Origin: an uncultured Acetatifactor sp. | Lineage (GTDB): Bacteria > Bacillota > Clostridia > Lachnospirales > Lachnospiraceae | Length of the DNA: 19,596 nt | Assembly (NCBI RefSeq): GCF_910585425.1 | Contig: NZ_CAJUCP010000033.1 | Span: forward strand, 1-19,596 | Reading direction: 5' to 3' | Part shown: piece by piece, positions 7,362-14,399 of the stretch | Numbering within the stretch: the stretch's first letter is position 1 | Layout: each line of letters opens with the position of its first letter | Made by a program: the position numbers and the translations under genes | The notes under the pieces: generated by a model | What the model saw: the letters and a program-made list of their open reading frames with translations, nothing else | The model's database searches: none | Told to the model about the DNA's origin: nothing

Positions 7362-7811
7362 ATGCTGAAAATTATATTCGGAGAAGTGGAGAATTCGGTC
7401 TATCATCCCCCCACCTATTTCGACAATCAATATGAGGACGAGTGGATCACCGATCCGCTGACGGTGGCCATGATTCGGGACATCGATAAATCAGAGGTAG
7501 TGGGCCCCCGCCTGATTGAAAGCCCTGTGCTGGGGCCGATTCCGGTGAAAGAGATTTCCGGCGGCGTAAAGACCCTGATTTTGATGGCCTTTGACCAAAG
7601 CGGCCGAATCTTCAATGCCTCTGCCTGCGGGGACAACTGTGCCAAGTGGATCGCGGAGATCGGCAGACAGAAAAATCTCACCATCAACCTGCACCATGTG
7701 ATGGACTTCAGCTCTGTCCCCGCATTCGAAGCAGTCATGTTGAATACGGGCGCAACGGTTCACAGCTACGGGGAATACCTGGAAGCGGCAATTCAAATAA
7801 AGGAGCGCTGA
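7362..7811 (+). CDS. DUF4869 domain-containing protein
   Basis: A 149-residue cytoplasmic protein that I recognise from the DUF4869 family: an IIFGEVENSVYHPPTYFDNQ start, YEDEWITDP, then SPVLGPIPVKEISGGVKTLI, CGDNCAKWI, and NTGATVHSYGEYL near the end. The start at 7362 has a perfect AGGAGG 8 bases upstream; the frame remains open to 7317 but without a better start. The family has no established function. Only 3 bases separate its stop from the start of the P-loop/TOPRIM-like gene, so the two are almost certainly made together and may act as a pair. The sequence shows no membrane helix or signal peptide. Confidence 0.85.
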   Translation: MLKIIFGEVENSVYHPPTYFDNQYEDEWITDPLTVAMIRDIDKSEVVGPRLIESPVLGPIPVKEISGGVKTLILMAFDQSGRIFNASACGDNCAKWIAEIGRQKNLTINLHHVMDFSSVPAFEAVMLNTGATVHSYGEYLEAAIQIKER

Positions 7812-7814
7812 GGG

Positions 7815-8813
7815 ATGAAAGGAAAATATCATATCGTCGTACAGAATAACAGGCTCCGCTACGAACTGGACATACGGCGAAATATCACGATCATCCGCGG
7901 CGACAGCGCCACAGGGAAGACGAAGCTGATCGACCTCCTGGAGCAGGCCGCGGATCTTGGGGAAGGCTCAGGCGTTGAAGTCCTGTGCGAGCGCCCCTGC
8001 AGGACACTGGGCGGAAAGGACTGGAACCTTGTGCTGCCCAATATCCACCAGCAGATACTCTTTTTGGACGAGGAAAATAAATTTGTGAAATCCCGGGAAT
8101 TTGCGTCTGCGGTGAAGGCTTCCGACAATTATTTTGTAATCGTCACAAGAGAGGATCTGCCCAATCTGCCCTATTCGGTGGAAGAGATTTACGGCATTCA
8201 TGCTTCAGGCAAATACCATGACCTGAAGCGGACTTATAATGAATTATACCATATTTACAGCACGGAAGCATTTTCAGGTGGGGTAAGTCCGGAAACCGTT
8301 ATAGTGGAGGACTCTAACTCCGGCTATGAATTTTTCCGTGCAATTTGCAGTGAGAACGGCATGGACTGTCTCAGCGCGGGAGGTAAATCCAATCTGAAGA
8401 CAGCGGCATCCGGACTGGGAAAAGAACCCGCGATCGTGATTGCGGACGGAGCGGCAATTGGCCCGGAGATGAATGAACTGTACCAGATGATGCGCCACAA
8501 GCCTGAGGTGAAATGTTATCTGCCGGAGTCCTTTGAATGGTTGATACTGAAATCCGGAATGATTGACGGAAAGCTGATACAGGATATTCTGGAACATCCG
8601 GAAGACTTTATTGAAAGCCGGGAGTATTTCAGCTGGGAGCGTTTTTTCACGGCGCTGCTGGCGGAGCATACCCGGGATTCCCGCCTCAGATATAGCAAGA
8701 ATCAATTGAACCCGGCCTATCTGCACGAGAAAATCAAACAGGCCATCCTGACTGCGGCGGAAGGTGTGGATTGGAAAAAGAGCATGGAAAACAGGAACCA
8801 TGGAGGAAGATAA
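7815..8813 (+). CDS. P-loop ATPase with TOPRIM-like C-terminal half
   Basis: A 332-residue protein. The N-terminal half carries Walker A GDSATGKT (29-36), a Walker B-like ILFLDEE (81-87), and a strand YFVIVTRED (106-114) where ABC/AAA proteins keep a sensor. The C-terminal half reads TVIVEDSNSGYEFF (161-174), then AGGKSNL (188-194), then AIVIADGAAIGPE (206-218). This order of acidic residue after a strand, Gly-Lys-Ser/Asn turn, and second acidic strand resembles the TOPRIM domain of OLD-like and DUF4435 proteins. The first Glu (165) is present, but the usual DxD is reduced to D-G-A (211-213). It is only about half the length of true OLD nucleases and lacks a recognisable ABC signature. It lies 3 bases after DUF4869 and 1 base before the methyltransferase gene. 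The TOPRIM assignment is my inference. Confidence 0.7.
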   Translation: MKGKYHIVVQNNRLRYELDIRRNITIIRGDSATGKTKLIDLLEQAADLGEGSGVEVLCERPCRTLGGKDWNLVLPNIHQQILFLDEENKFVKSREFASAVKASDNYFVIVTREDLPNLPYSVEEIYGIHASGKYHDLKRTYNELYHIYSTEAFSGGVSPETVIVEDSNSGYEFFRAICSENGMDCLSAGGKSNLKTAASGLGKEPAIVIADGAAIGPEMNELYQMMRHKPEVKCYLPESFEWLILKSGMIDGKLIQDILEHPEDFIESREYFSWERFFTALLAEHTRDSRLRYSKNQLNPAYLHEKIKQAILTAAEGVDWKKSMENRNHGGR

Positions 8814-8814
8814 A

Positions 8815-9597
8815 ATGACCATATTTGAAAAAACATTCAACGATGCAGCCATAGATTATGACCACAGCCGACCCACCTATGTAAAAGAGATCTACGAAGA
8901 CATATTCCGCTATAAACCTGTTGACCCTGACAGCCATGTGCTGGAAATCGGCCTGGGAACGGGAAAGGCATCGCAGCCCATATTGGAGACACGATGCCAT
9001 CTTACCGGAATTGAGCCGGGGGAGCGATTGGCCGATCTGGCGCGGAAACAGTATCGGACTTATGCGAATTTCACGGTATGCAACCAGACCTTCCAGGATT
9101 TCATCAGTCCTGGCGAATCCTTTGACCTCATCTATGCGGCGACCGCATTTCACTGGATTCCGGAGGAATATGGCTATAAGCGCGTCCACGAGCTGCTGAA
9201 GCCGGGAGGAGCCTTCGCCCGCTTTGCCTACCATGCAGGGACAGATAAGGGGCGGGAGGAGATGACAAAAGAGATCCAGGAGATTTATTCGAAATATATG
9301 CACCAAGAGGAGCCTCTCAGGGAATACGGCCTGGAGGATGCGAAGAAACTGGCTGAAACCGCATGCCGGTATGGCTTCTGCGACGCCGCATATCAATTAT
9401 ATTCAACTACAAAAGAATTCACTGCCGATGAATATATGACGTTATTGCGCACATATCCCGATCATATGCGGATGGAAGAATCAAATCGGAAAATGCTCTT
9501 TGAGGGGATCCATTCCGCAATCAGGAACCATGGCGGCATCATGACAGTATACTACACAATGGATCTGGAGCTGGCCAGGAAACCGGCACGAAACTGA
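8815..9597 (+). CDS. Class I SAM-dependent methyltransferase
   Basis: A 260-residue Rossmann-fold methyltransferase. Motif I is LEIGLGTGK (43-51), the acidic residue that binds the ribose of S-adenosylmethionine is in GIEPG (65-69), FDLIYAATAFHW (103-114) is motif IV-like, and LKPGGAF (128-134) is the post-motif strand. The KTFNDAAIDYDHSRPTY start is typical of the small-molecule/ubiE-like branch. The start at 8815 has GGAGGA 7 bases upstream and comes 1 base after the preceding stop. The substrate is unknown. As third gene of the DUF4869 operon it may be cargo rather than a functional partner, because such methyltransferases are common stand-alone genes in Clostridia. Confidence 0.88.
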   Translation: MTIFEKTFNDAAIDYDHSRPTYVKEIYEDIFRYKPVDPDSHVLEIGLGTGKASQPILETRCHLTGIEPGERLADLARKQYRTYANFTVCNQTFQDFISPGESFDLIYAATAFHWIPEEYGYKRVHELLKPGGAFARFAYHAGTDKGREEMTKEIQEIYSKYMHQEEPLREYGLEDAKKLAETACRYGFCDAAYQLYSTTKEFTADEYMTLLRTYPDHMRMEESNRKMLFEGIHSAIRNHGGIMTVYYTMDLELARKPARN

Positions 9598-9619
9598 GAT
9601 TTATGCGAGGAGGCAGATT

Positions 9620-9970
9620 ATGAAAAACGAAAAGATATATGGCATGGCCTTTGGGAAACTGTACCCCATGCTGATTGCAAAGGCGGAGCGGAAAGGACGC
9701 ACCAGAGCGGAGGTGGATGAAGTCACCGGCTGGCTGACCGGGTACAGCAAGGACAGATTAGCGGAACTTATGGAAAGCGATATCACCTACGGAGACTTCT
9801 TTTTACAGGCCCCGGCCTTGAACCCGGAGCGCAGACTGATAAAAGGTGTGGTCTGCGGAGTCCGTGTGGAGGATATCGAAGAGCCCCTGATGCAGGAAAT
9901 CCGCTATCTGGACAAGCTGGTGGACGAGCTTGCCAGAGGGAAGGCGCTGGAGAAGATTCTGCGCAGGTGA
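9620..9970 (+). CDS. DUF2200 domain-containing protein
   Basis: A 116-residue protein matching the DUF2200 family along its whole length: IYGMAFGKLYPMLIAKAERKGR, EVDEVTGWLTGY, YGDFFLQAPALNP, and a C-terminal IRYLDKLVDELARGK. The family has no known reaction; members are small, soluble and widespread. AGGAGG lies upstream of the ATG and the gap to the methyltransferase gene is 22 bases, so it is read in the same operon. Confidence 0.88.
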   Translation: MKNEKIYGMAFGKLYPMLIAKAERKGRTRAEVDEVTGWLTGYSKDRLAELMESDITYGDFFLQAPALNPERRLIKGVVCGVRVEDIEEPLMQEIRYLDKLVDELARGKALEKILRR

Positions 9971-10024
9971 TGGGTTCCGGGAAATAGGATATGCCTTGGG
10001 AAAAAGTATTGCTCATAACCAGAA

Positions 10025-10067
10025 TCATGGCCAAATCATGACCAAAATGAGTATGATTTGGCCATGA
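10025..10067. repeat. Perfect 15-base inverted repeat (hairpin) before the peptidase gene
   Basis: The left arm (10025-10039) and right arm (10053-10067) are exact reverse complements (TCATGGCCAAATCAT) around a 13-base loop. No T-run follows, so it is not an ordinary terminator. A smaller palindrome (AAAACT-AA-AGTTTT, 10084-10097) lies between it and the ribosome binding site of the peptidase gene. It could be an operator or an RNA element controlling that gene. Confidence 0.75.
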
Positions 10068-10118
10068 CGAAAACAGAAGTTGAAAAACTAAAGTTTTATT
10101 GTCAGGAGGTTTGATTAA

Positions 10119-10790
10119 ATGAGTGTCAATATCTTGCTGGAAGGCTTTGAAATCGATGCGCCCTGGCTTTATGGCGAATTGAAGAGTTATATAAAACCGA
10201 ATCATTCGGTTGCGGTGATAGCCTTTTCTTTCCGGGAGAACCGTGTAAGGTCTCTGTCAGACTGGGAAGCGCTGTATGGCAAGGAAAGCGGCATGTATTA
10301 TAGCGGAATCGTCGGTGGGTTTGCTGCCTACGGTATCCCGGCAGAAAAAATAACTTTCATCAACTATTTTGCAGATACCAGGGAATCTGCTGCCCGGAAA
10401 ATCCGGGAAGCGGATATTATCTATTTCCTCGGCGGACTGCCGGACAAAATGTTGGATCGAATCAAAGAATTCGGTTTATATGACATTTTAATGAAGCATA
10501 AAGGAATCCTGATGGGATACAGTGCCGGCGCTGTCATTCAGTTGGCGGAGTACTATCTGGCTCCCGATGAGGATTACCCGGAATTTAAATATTATGAAGG
10601 GCTTCCATATTTGGATGCTTTCTATATGCAAGTGCACTACACAGGTACAGCGGCGCAGGATGCCGCTATCCAGCGTGTGCTTGTTGAGCGAGGCAAAACG
10701 GTGTATGCCACAGTATTAAAACAGGGTGCGGTTCTTGTTGACAGTGGAAACATAAAACTGCTCGGTGATGTCAGGGTATTTTCTAAGTGA
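10119..10790 (+). CDS. Peptidase E-like (S51) serine hydrolase
   Basis: A 223-residue cytoplasmic protein of the type 1 glutamine amidotransferase-like/peptidase S51 fold. The nucleophile elbow GYSAGA (133-138) puts Ser135 at the active site. His173 (VHYTG) and Asp150 lie 38 and 15 residues later, close to the spacing of the Ser-His-Asp triad in E. coli PepE. YFLGGLPDKML (102-112) is the conserved oxyanion-side loop. Relatives hydrolyse Asp-X dipeptides or cyanophycin-like substrates; the local substrate is not known. CAGGAGGT before ATG 10119 is a strong ribosome binding site. It is 148 bases after the DUF2200 gene, with a perfect hairpin between, so it may be separately controlled. Confidence 0.85.
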   Translation: MSVNILLEGFEIDAPWLYGELKSYIKPNHSVAVIAFSFRENRVRSLSDWEALYGKESGMYYSGIVGGFAAYGIPAEKITFINYFADTRESAARKIREADIIYFLGGLPDKMLDRIKEFGLYDILMKHKGILMGYSAGAVIQLAEYYLAPDEDYPEFKYYEGLPYLDAFYMQVHYTGTAAQDAAIQRVLVERGKTVYATVLKQGAVLVDSGNIKLLGDVRVFSK

Positions 10791-11157
10791 TAATAAGCTG
10801 CATGAAAGGTTGTGGGAACTTAAGCGGTTGATTTATAAAGGCGAACAGCAGGCGTGGAATGCAAAGAAGCAGAAGCTGTACAAATGATAGGTCTGAAAGG
10901 CTCCAGAACGAGACAGTTGTTAACTGGAAGACTTGCTTTCTATGACGAGCGGTATTTCGTCGGCATACCGATTAGACTGTGAGAAGAAATGTCCCTATAT
11001 TTTCGTTGGACCGGGAGGATATCCGAAATGGGATCCGGCATATCGGTATGGGGATCATGTGAAATGGTATGAGAAAGAATACTGTGAGAAGTACATGGAG
11101 GAAAGTAAATATATCTTTCGGTTTGTAGCGAATATTGTAGCAGGAGGTGTCAGATGA
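10768..11157 (+). pseudogene. Frame-broken gene coupled to the KGGVGR ATPase gene
   Basis: Three open pieces follow each other in alternating frames. Piece one, 10768-10887, contains KLHERLWELKRLIYKGEQQ. Piece two, 10884-10982, contains TRQLLTGRLAFYDERYFVGI. Piece three, about 10942-11157, contains CPYIFVGPGGYPKWDPAYR and a Lys/Glu-rich tail. The pieces touch or overlap (ATGA at 10884-10887), look like natural protein, and would join into one chain with one base change near 10885 and a compensating one between about 10940 and 10980. The last stop overlaps the start of the large ATPase gene (ATGA, 11154-11157), the usual sign of translational coupling in two-gene operons. Alternatively, piece three alone (about 71 residues) could be a real small gene. 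I do not recognise the family. Whether the breaks are biological or assembly errors cannot be told here. Confidence 0.5.
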
Positions 11158-13853
11158 TACATAATAATGAAGTATTGGAAAAAACCATTGAAACAGCAGC
11201 AGCATTCGCGGGAAAATACAATGACCTGGAACTGTACATTGTCCAGAATGTATATGGAAAGATTATCGTATATGCCGATACGCCTCAGAAAAATCTTGTC
11301 GCCCAGTTGGAGCGGGAATTGACAGATAAAATTGATGTCTGGCTGAATGCATGTGAGATGCTGAAAGAAAATATATTTGCCGAAACAGAAATCGAAACAT
11401 GGAAACAGGAAAGCGCCCCTGTCAGGAATCGGGTATGGGTATTTGAAAAATATATCACCAATGTTTATTGGGATGCGAAAAAAAGAAAGAAAGCAAAATG
11501 TCCCTTATCCGGCAAACTGGTAAGTTTTTACTCCTTTAAGGGGGGCGTGGGCAGGACGACTACAATGATGGTGTCCGCTATCGGAGCCGCAAGAAGGGGC
11601 AAAAAGGTGGTTGTTCTGGACTTTGATCTGGAAGCGCCGGGGGTGTCCAGTTTTTTCCCGGAGGATGCGTTGTCTCAATATGGGATATTGGATTTTTTGG
11701 TAGAGAGCAATGTATATCAGGAAGAAATCAATATTGATGAATACCTTTCTCCTGTGGGGGAGTATTGCCATGTGAATCAATCCGGAGGCGAGATATACAT
11801 TTTACCTGCGGTAGGGACAGCGGCACAAAATGATGTGGAGACTTATCGCAAGAACCTGATGCGTTTTGATATGGATGTTCCGGCATGCGAAGAAGAAAAG
11901 ACACCTATTGATATGCTGTTGTCGAAGATAGACTCCTTTCTAAAGCCGGATTACATTTTTATGGACACACGGTCTGGCATCCATCAGATTGGCGGAATTA
12001 CGTTGACAAGATATTCGGATCTGGCGTTGTTGTTTTTCTATGGCAGCAAGCAGAATATAGATGGAATGGGGATGACTTTGCCTATTTTAAAGAGCAGCGG
12101 CACTCCATTTTTATTGATTAACAGCAAAGTCCCTGTCAATGAGTCCCTGGCGCAGATAGAAAAGAAGATGTATATTGAGGGCGCTTATCAGGCGTTGAGT
12201 AAATGTGACAAAGCGTATCAGGAGAATGAGGTTCTTTTGGAGGACGAATCAGCAGAGCATTATCCGCTCCATATCACATACAATGCGGGCCTGGAGGTGG
12301 TTGCATCAACGGAACAGCTTCTGAAAGGATATGAGGAGCAGGAAGCGGAATATGGAAGGATTGTAAATGTCATTGAGGATACGCTTCAAAATGATTTTAT
12401 AGATGCAGGTGTGGAGGCAGATACTGATCAGACAAAAGAAATTGTGGGAGCGTTTTCCAGAATTATGAGCGGACTGGAAACGGCAGCGGCTGAAGATGAA
12501 TTTGCAACTGATACAGACCTGCAGAATAACTTTTACCCGTTGAAGGGCTATACATTTATCTTTGATCATAGGAAATTTTTAGTCCTTGGACAAAAGGGGG
12601 TAGGAAAGACAGCGCTGTTCTCGGCTTTAAAGAATAATGAATATGCGAAAGCGCTTGCGAGATACCTGAATGTAAGCACGGAGAAGTATGAACATACAAA
12701 ATGGATTGTGGGGACTTCGCAGGCTACAAATTATGTGGATGCGTTTAGCTGCCTTGAGAGTGAAGAGCAGATTAGAGCCTTTTTATACTATGAGACAATA
12801 AGGATATTATTGGAGGACGACAGCAGCCTGAATCGCTTTATTTCCCACAGCCCTGTGAACAATCTGTATCAGGAAGGTGCTTCGGCAAATCTTTACAGAG
12901 ACTGGTCGGGAGAAATGGCATATCAGTTGAAAAATGTACTGGAAAAAATAAATCAGCATTATCAGAAGGAAAACATAGTTGTCACCATTATTTATGACGC
13001 ATTGGATCGAATTGTGGCGGCTAAGAATCGTGGCGAATTCGTCAGTGCGTTGATTGATATGTGGTATAAGAATGAAACTGCCATGCAGAATATCCGGAGT
13101 AAGATTTTTCTGCGAAAGGATATTTATGACAGGGAAGTAAATGTTTCGGATAAGGTGAAGTTGAAAAACTATTCTGTTACCATAGCATGGGATTATGACC
13201 AGTTGTTCGCTATGATTTGGAAGAGAGCCATTAGCATATCGAATGGGGTGAAAAGATTATATGAAAAGATGGCACTCAAACAAATCAGTGAAGTTCATGG
13301 GCTGGGTTATATTCCGGTTGGAGATGAAGAGGACAATAAAAGGATGCTGTCCGCACTTATTGGCGTAAAGATGGGAAGCGGCAATAAAGCGTCAACCTAT
13401 AACTGGTTTCAGAACAGGCTTTCCGATACCCAGGGTGTCATTGTTCCGAGAAGTATGATTGATATTTTTGCCAAGGCTGCCAACAGGGAGATGGGGCCGC
13501 AGAAAGAATGGAATCAGGCGGCGGGCAGGAGCATTATCCGACCGAGGTGCTTTGAAGATGTACTTCCGGAAGTGTCTGAGAAGAGAGTGATTGATTTAAA
13601 AGAGGAATTTCAGGAGTATGCCAGGTTTTTTGACAGCTTGAAGGATACTGTCCAGAGATCTCCGGTGGACGAAGAAACGCTTTCGGAAGCTTTGCGAAGA
13701 TGCGGTTTTCAGAATCCAATGGAGGAAATACTGAATTTAATCAGTATAGGTGTATTAAGACGTTATCAGCGCAAGATTTCCGATCCCATTCGTTATCATT
13801 TCCCGGATATCTATTTACGGGGACTTGGGCTGCAAAGGTCTGGTATGAGGTGA
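11154..13853 (+). CDS. Large double-NTPase: KGGVGR-variant ParA-like domain plus second P-loop domain
   Basis: An 899-residue protein. Residues 1-115 are an unrecognised N-terminal region. Residues about 122-330 form a ParA/MinD-like ATPase with the variant Walker A FKGGVGRTT (128-136), signature Lys129, the switch strand VVVLDFDLEAPG (152-163) and Walker B YIFMDTRSG (267-275). A second P-loop domain begins about 460 (LVLGQKGVGKTALF, 476-489), with a Walker B-like IIYDALDRI (612-620) and a later Arg (RKDIYDR) resembling STAND/Sll1717-type ATPases. The C-terminus (EEILNLISIGVLRRYQ) looks like a winged helix. KGGVGR-variant ATPases are often found in defence or conflict loci, but function is not proven. 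The gene is visibly AT-richer than its neighbours, consistent with transfer. Its start overlaps the stop of the upstream piece by ATGA, after AGGAGGTG. Confidence 0.82.
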   Translation: MIHNNEVLEKTIETAAAFAGKYNDLELYIVQNVYGKIIVYADTPQKNLVAQLERELTDKIDVWLNACEMLKENIFAETEIETWKQESAPVRNRVWVFEKYITNVYWDAKKRKKAKCPLSGKLVSFYSFKGGVGRTTTMMVSAIGAARRGKKVVVLDFDLEAPGVSSFFPEDALSQYGILDFLVESNVYQEEINIDEYLSPVGEYCHVNQSGGEIYILPAVGTAAQNDVETYRKNLMRFDMDVPACEEEKTPIDMLLSKIDSFLKPDYIFMDTRSGIHQIGGITLTRYSDLALLFFYGSKQNIDGMGMTLPILKSSGTPFLLINSKVPVNESLAQIEKKMYIEGAYQALSKCDKAYQENEVLLEDESAEHYPLHITYNAGLEVVASTEQLLKGYEEQEAEYGRIVNVIEDTLQNDFIDAGVEADTDQTKEIVGAFSRIMSGLETAAAEDEFATDTDLQNNFYPLKGYTFIFDHRKFLVLGQKGVGKTALFSALKNNEYAKALARYLNVSTEKYEHTKWIVGTSQATNYVDAFSCLESEEQIRAFLYYETIRILLEDDSSLNRFISHSPVNNLYQEGASANLYRDWSGEMAYQLKNVLEKINQHYQKENIVVTIIYDALDRIVAAKNRGEFVSALIDMWYKNETAMQNIRSKIFLRKDIYDREVNVSDKVKLKNYSVTIAWDYDQLFAMIWKRAISISNGVKRLYEKMALKQISEVHGLGYIPVGDEEDNKRMLSALIGVKMGSGNKASTYNWFQNRLSDTQGVIVPRSMIDIFAKAANREMGPQKEWNQAAGRSIIRPRCFEDVLPEVSEKRVIDLKEEFQEYARFFDSLKDTVQRSPVDEETLSEALRRCGFQNPMEEILNLISIGVLRRYQRKISDPIRYHFPDIYLRGLGLQRSGMR

Positions 13854-13914
13854 CGACATCGGTTTCGGTTTTCGGTGGTTCTATTTGTGTGGGAAAATAT
13901 TTTCAAAAGCCCAG

Positions 13915-13943
13915 TTGACAACACTGGACTATTGTGATAGTCT
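13915..13943 (+). promoter_or_regulatory. Promoter of the BlaI-M56 operon
   Basis: -35 TTGACA (13915-13920), 17-base spacer, weak -10 TAGTCT (13938-13943) inside the first operator. The weak -10 with a perfect -35 is typical of a tightly repressed promoter. Confidence 0.6.
13927..13942. promoter_or_regulatory. BlaI-type operator 1
   Basis: GACTATTGTGATAGTC, a dyad of 6-base arms (GACTAT/ATAGTC) of the BlaI/MecI/CopY operator type, lies across the spacer and -10 of the operon promoter. The repressor gene follows 98 bases downstream. Confidence 0.75.
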
Positions 13944-13956
13944 ATAAACGAGCTCA

Positions 13957-13972
13957 GACTATTGCAATAGTC
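13957..13972. promoter_or_regulatory. BlaI-type operator 2
   Basis: GACTATTGCAATAGTC is a perfect 16-base palindrome that matches operator 1 except at the two central bases (TG versus CA). The two centres are 30 bases apart, about three helical turns, so two repressor dimers could bind the same face of the DNA, as in the bla and mec systems. Confidence 0.75.
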
Positions 13973-14039
13973 CCTTTTGTATTTTCAGAACACCCAAATT
14001 CAAAACACCAAAAACACAACTCACCAAAAAGGAGGTTCC

Positions 14040-14399
14040 ATGGACGGAAAGCTATTTGATTCGGAACTGAAAGTCATGGAGGTTCTGTGGGAGCAGGGGC
14101 CTACCCTGGCCAAGGACATCGTAGACATACTGGCCGGCCGCATCGGCTGGAACAAGAACACCACCTACACCGTCATCAAGAAATGCATGGAAAAAGGCGC
14201 CATCCAGCGCAGCGAGCCCGGCTTCCTGTGCACGCCCCTGGTCACCAGGGAAGAGGTGGCGAAAAGCGAGACAGAACAGCTCATCGACAAGATGTTCGGC
14301 GGCTCCAGCGAGCTGTTCTTTTCATCATTTCTGAAGAACCAGGGGATTTCGGAGGCGGAGGCTCTCCGGCTTGCCCGCATGATAGAGGAGGCGAAATAA
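14040..14399 (+). CDS. BlaI/MecI/CopY-family transcriptional repressor
   Basis: A 119-residue winged-helix repressor: FDSELKVMEVLWEQGPTLAKDIVDIL is the N-terminal helix set, NKNTTYTVIKKCMEKGAI the recognition helix and following turn, and the C-terminal helices form the dimer and protease-cleavage region. In the bla/mec systems the repressor is removed by cleavage when the partner M56 membrane protease is activated. The start at 14040 is set by AAGGAGG 7 bases upstream; the frame upstream to 13977 crosses the second operator region's flank and is rejected. Its stop abuts the start of the M56 gene with no gap. Two operators upstream imply autorepression. Confidence 0.93.
   Translation: MDGKLFDSELKVMEVLWEQGPTLAKDIVDILAGRIGWNKNTTYTVIKKCMEKGAIQRSEPGFLCTPLVTREEVAKSETEQLIDKMFGGSSELFFSSFLKNQGISEAEALRLARMIEEAK

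Noticed and set aside
13854..13914. Terminator after the large ATPase gene
   Set aside because: The short gap has no stem followed by a T-run.
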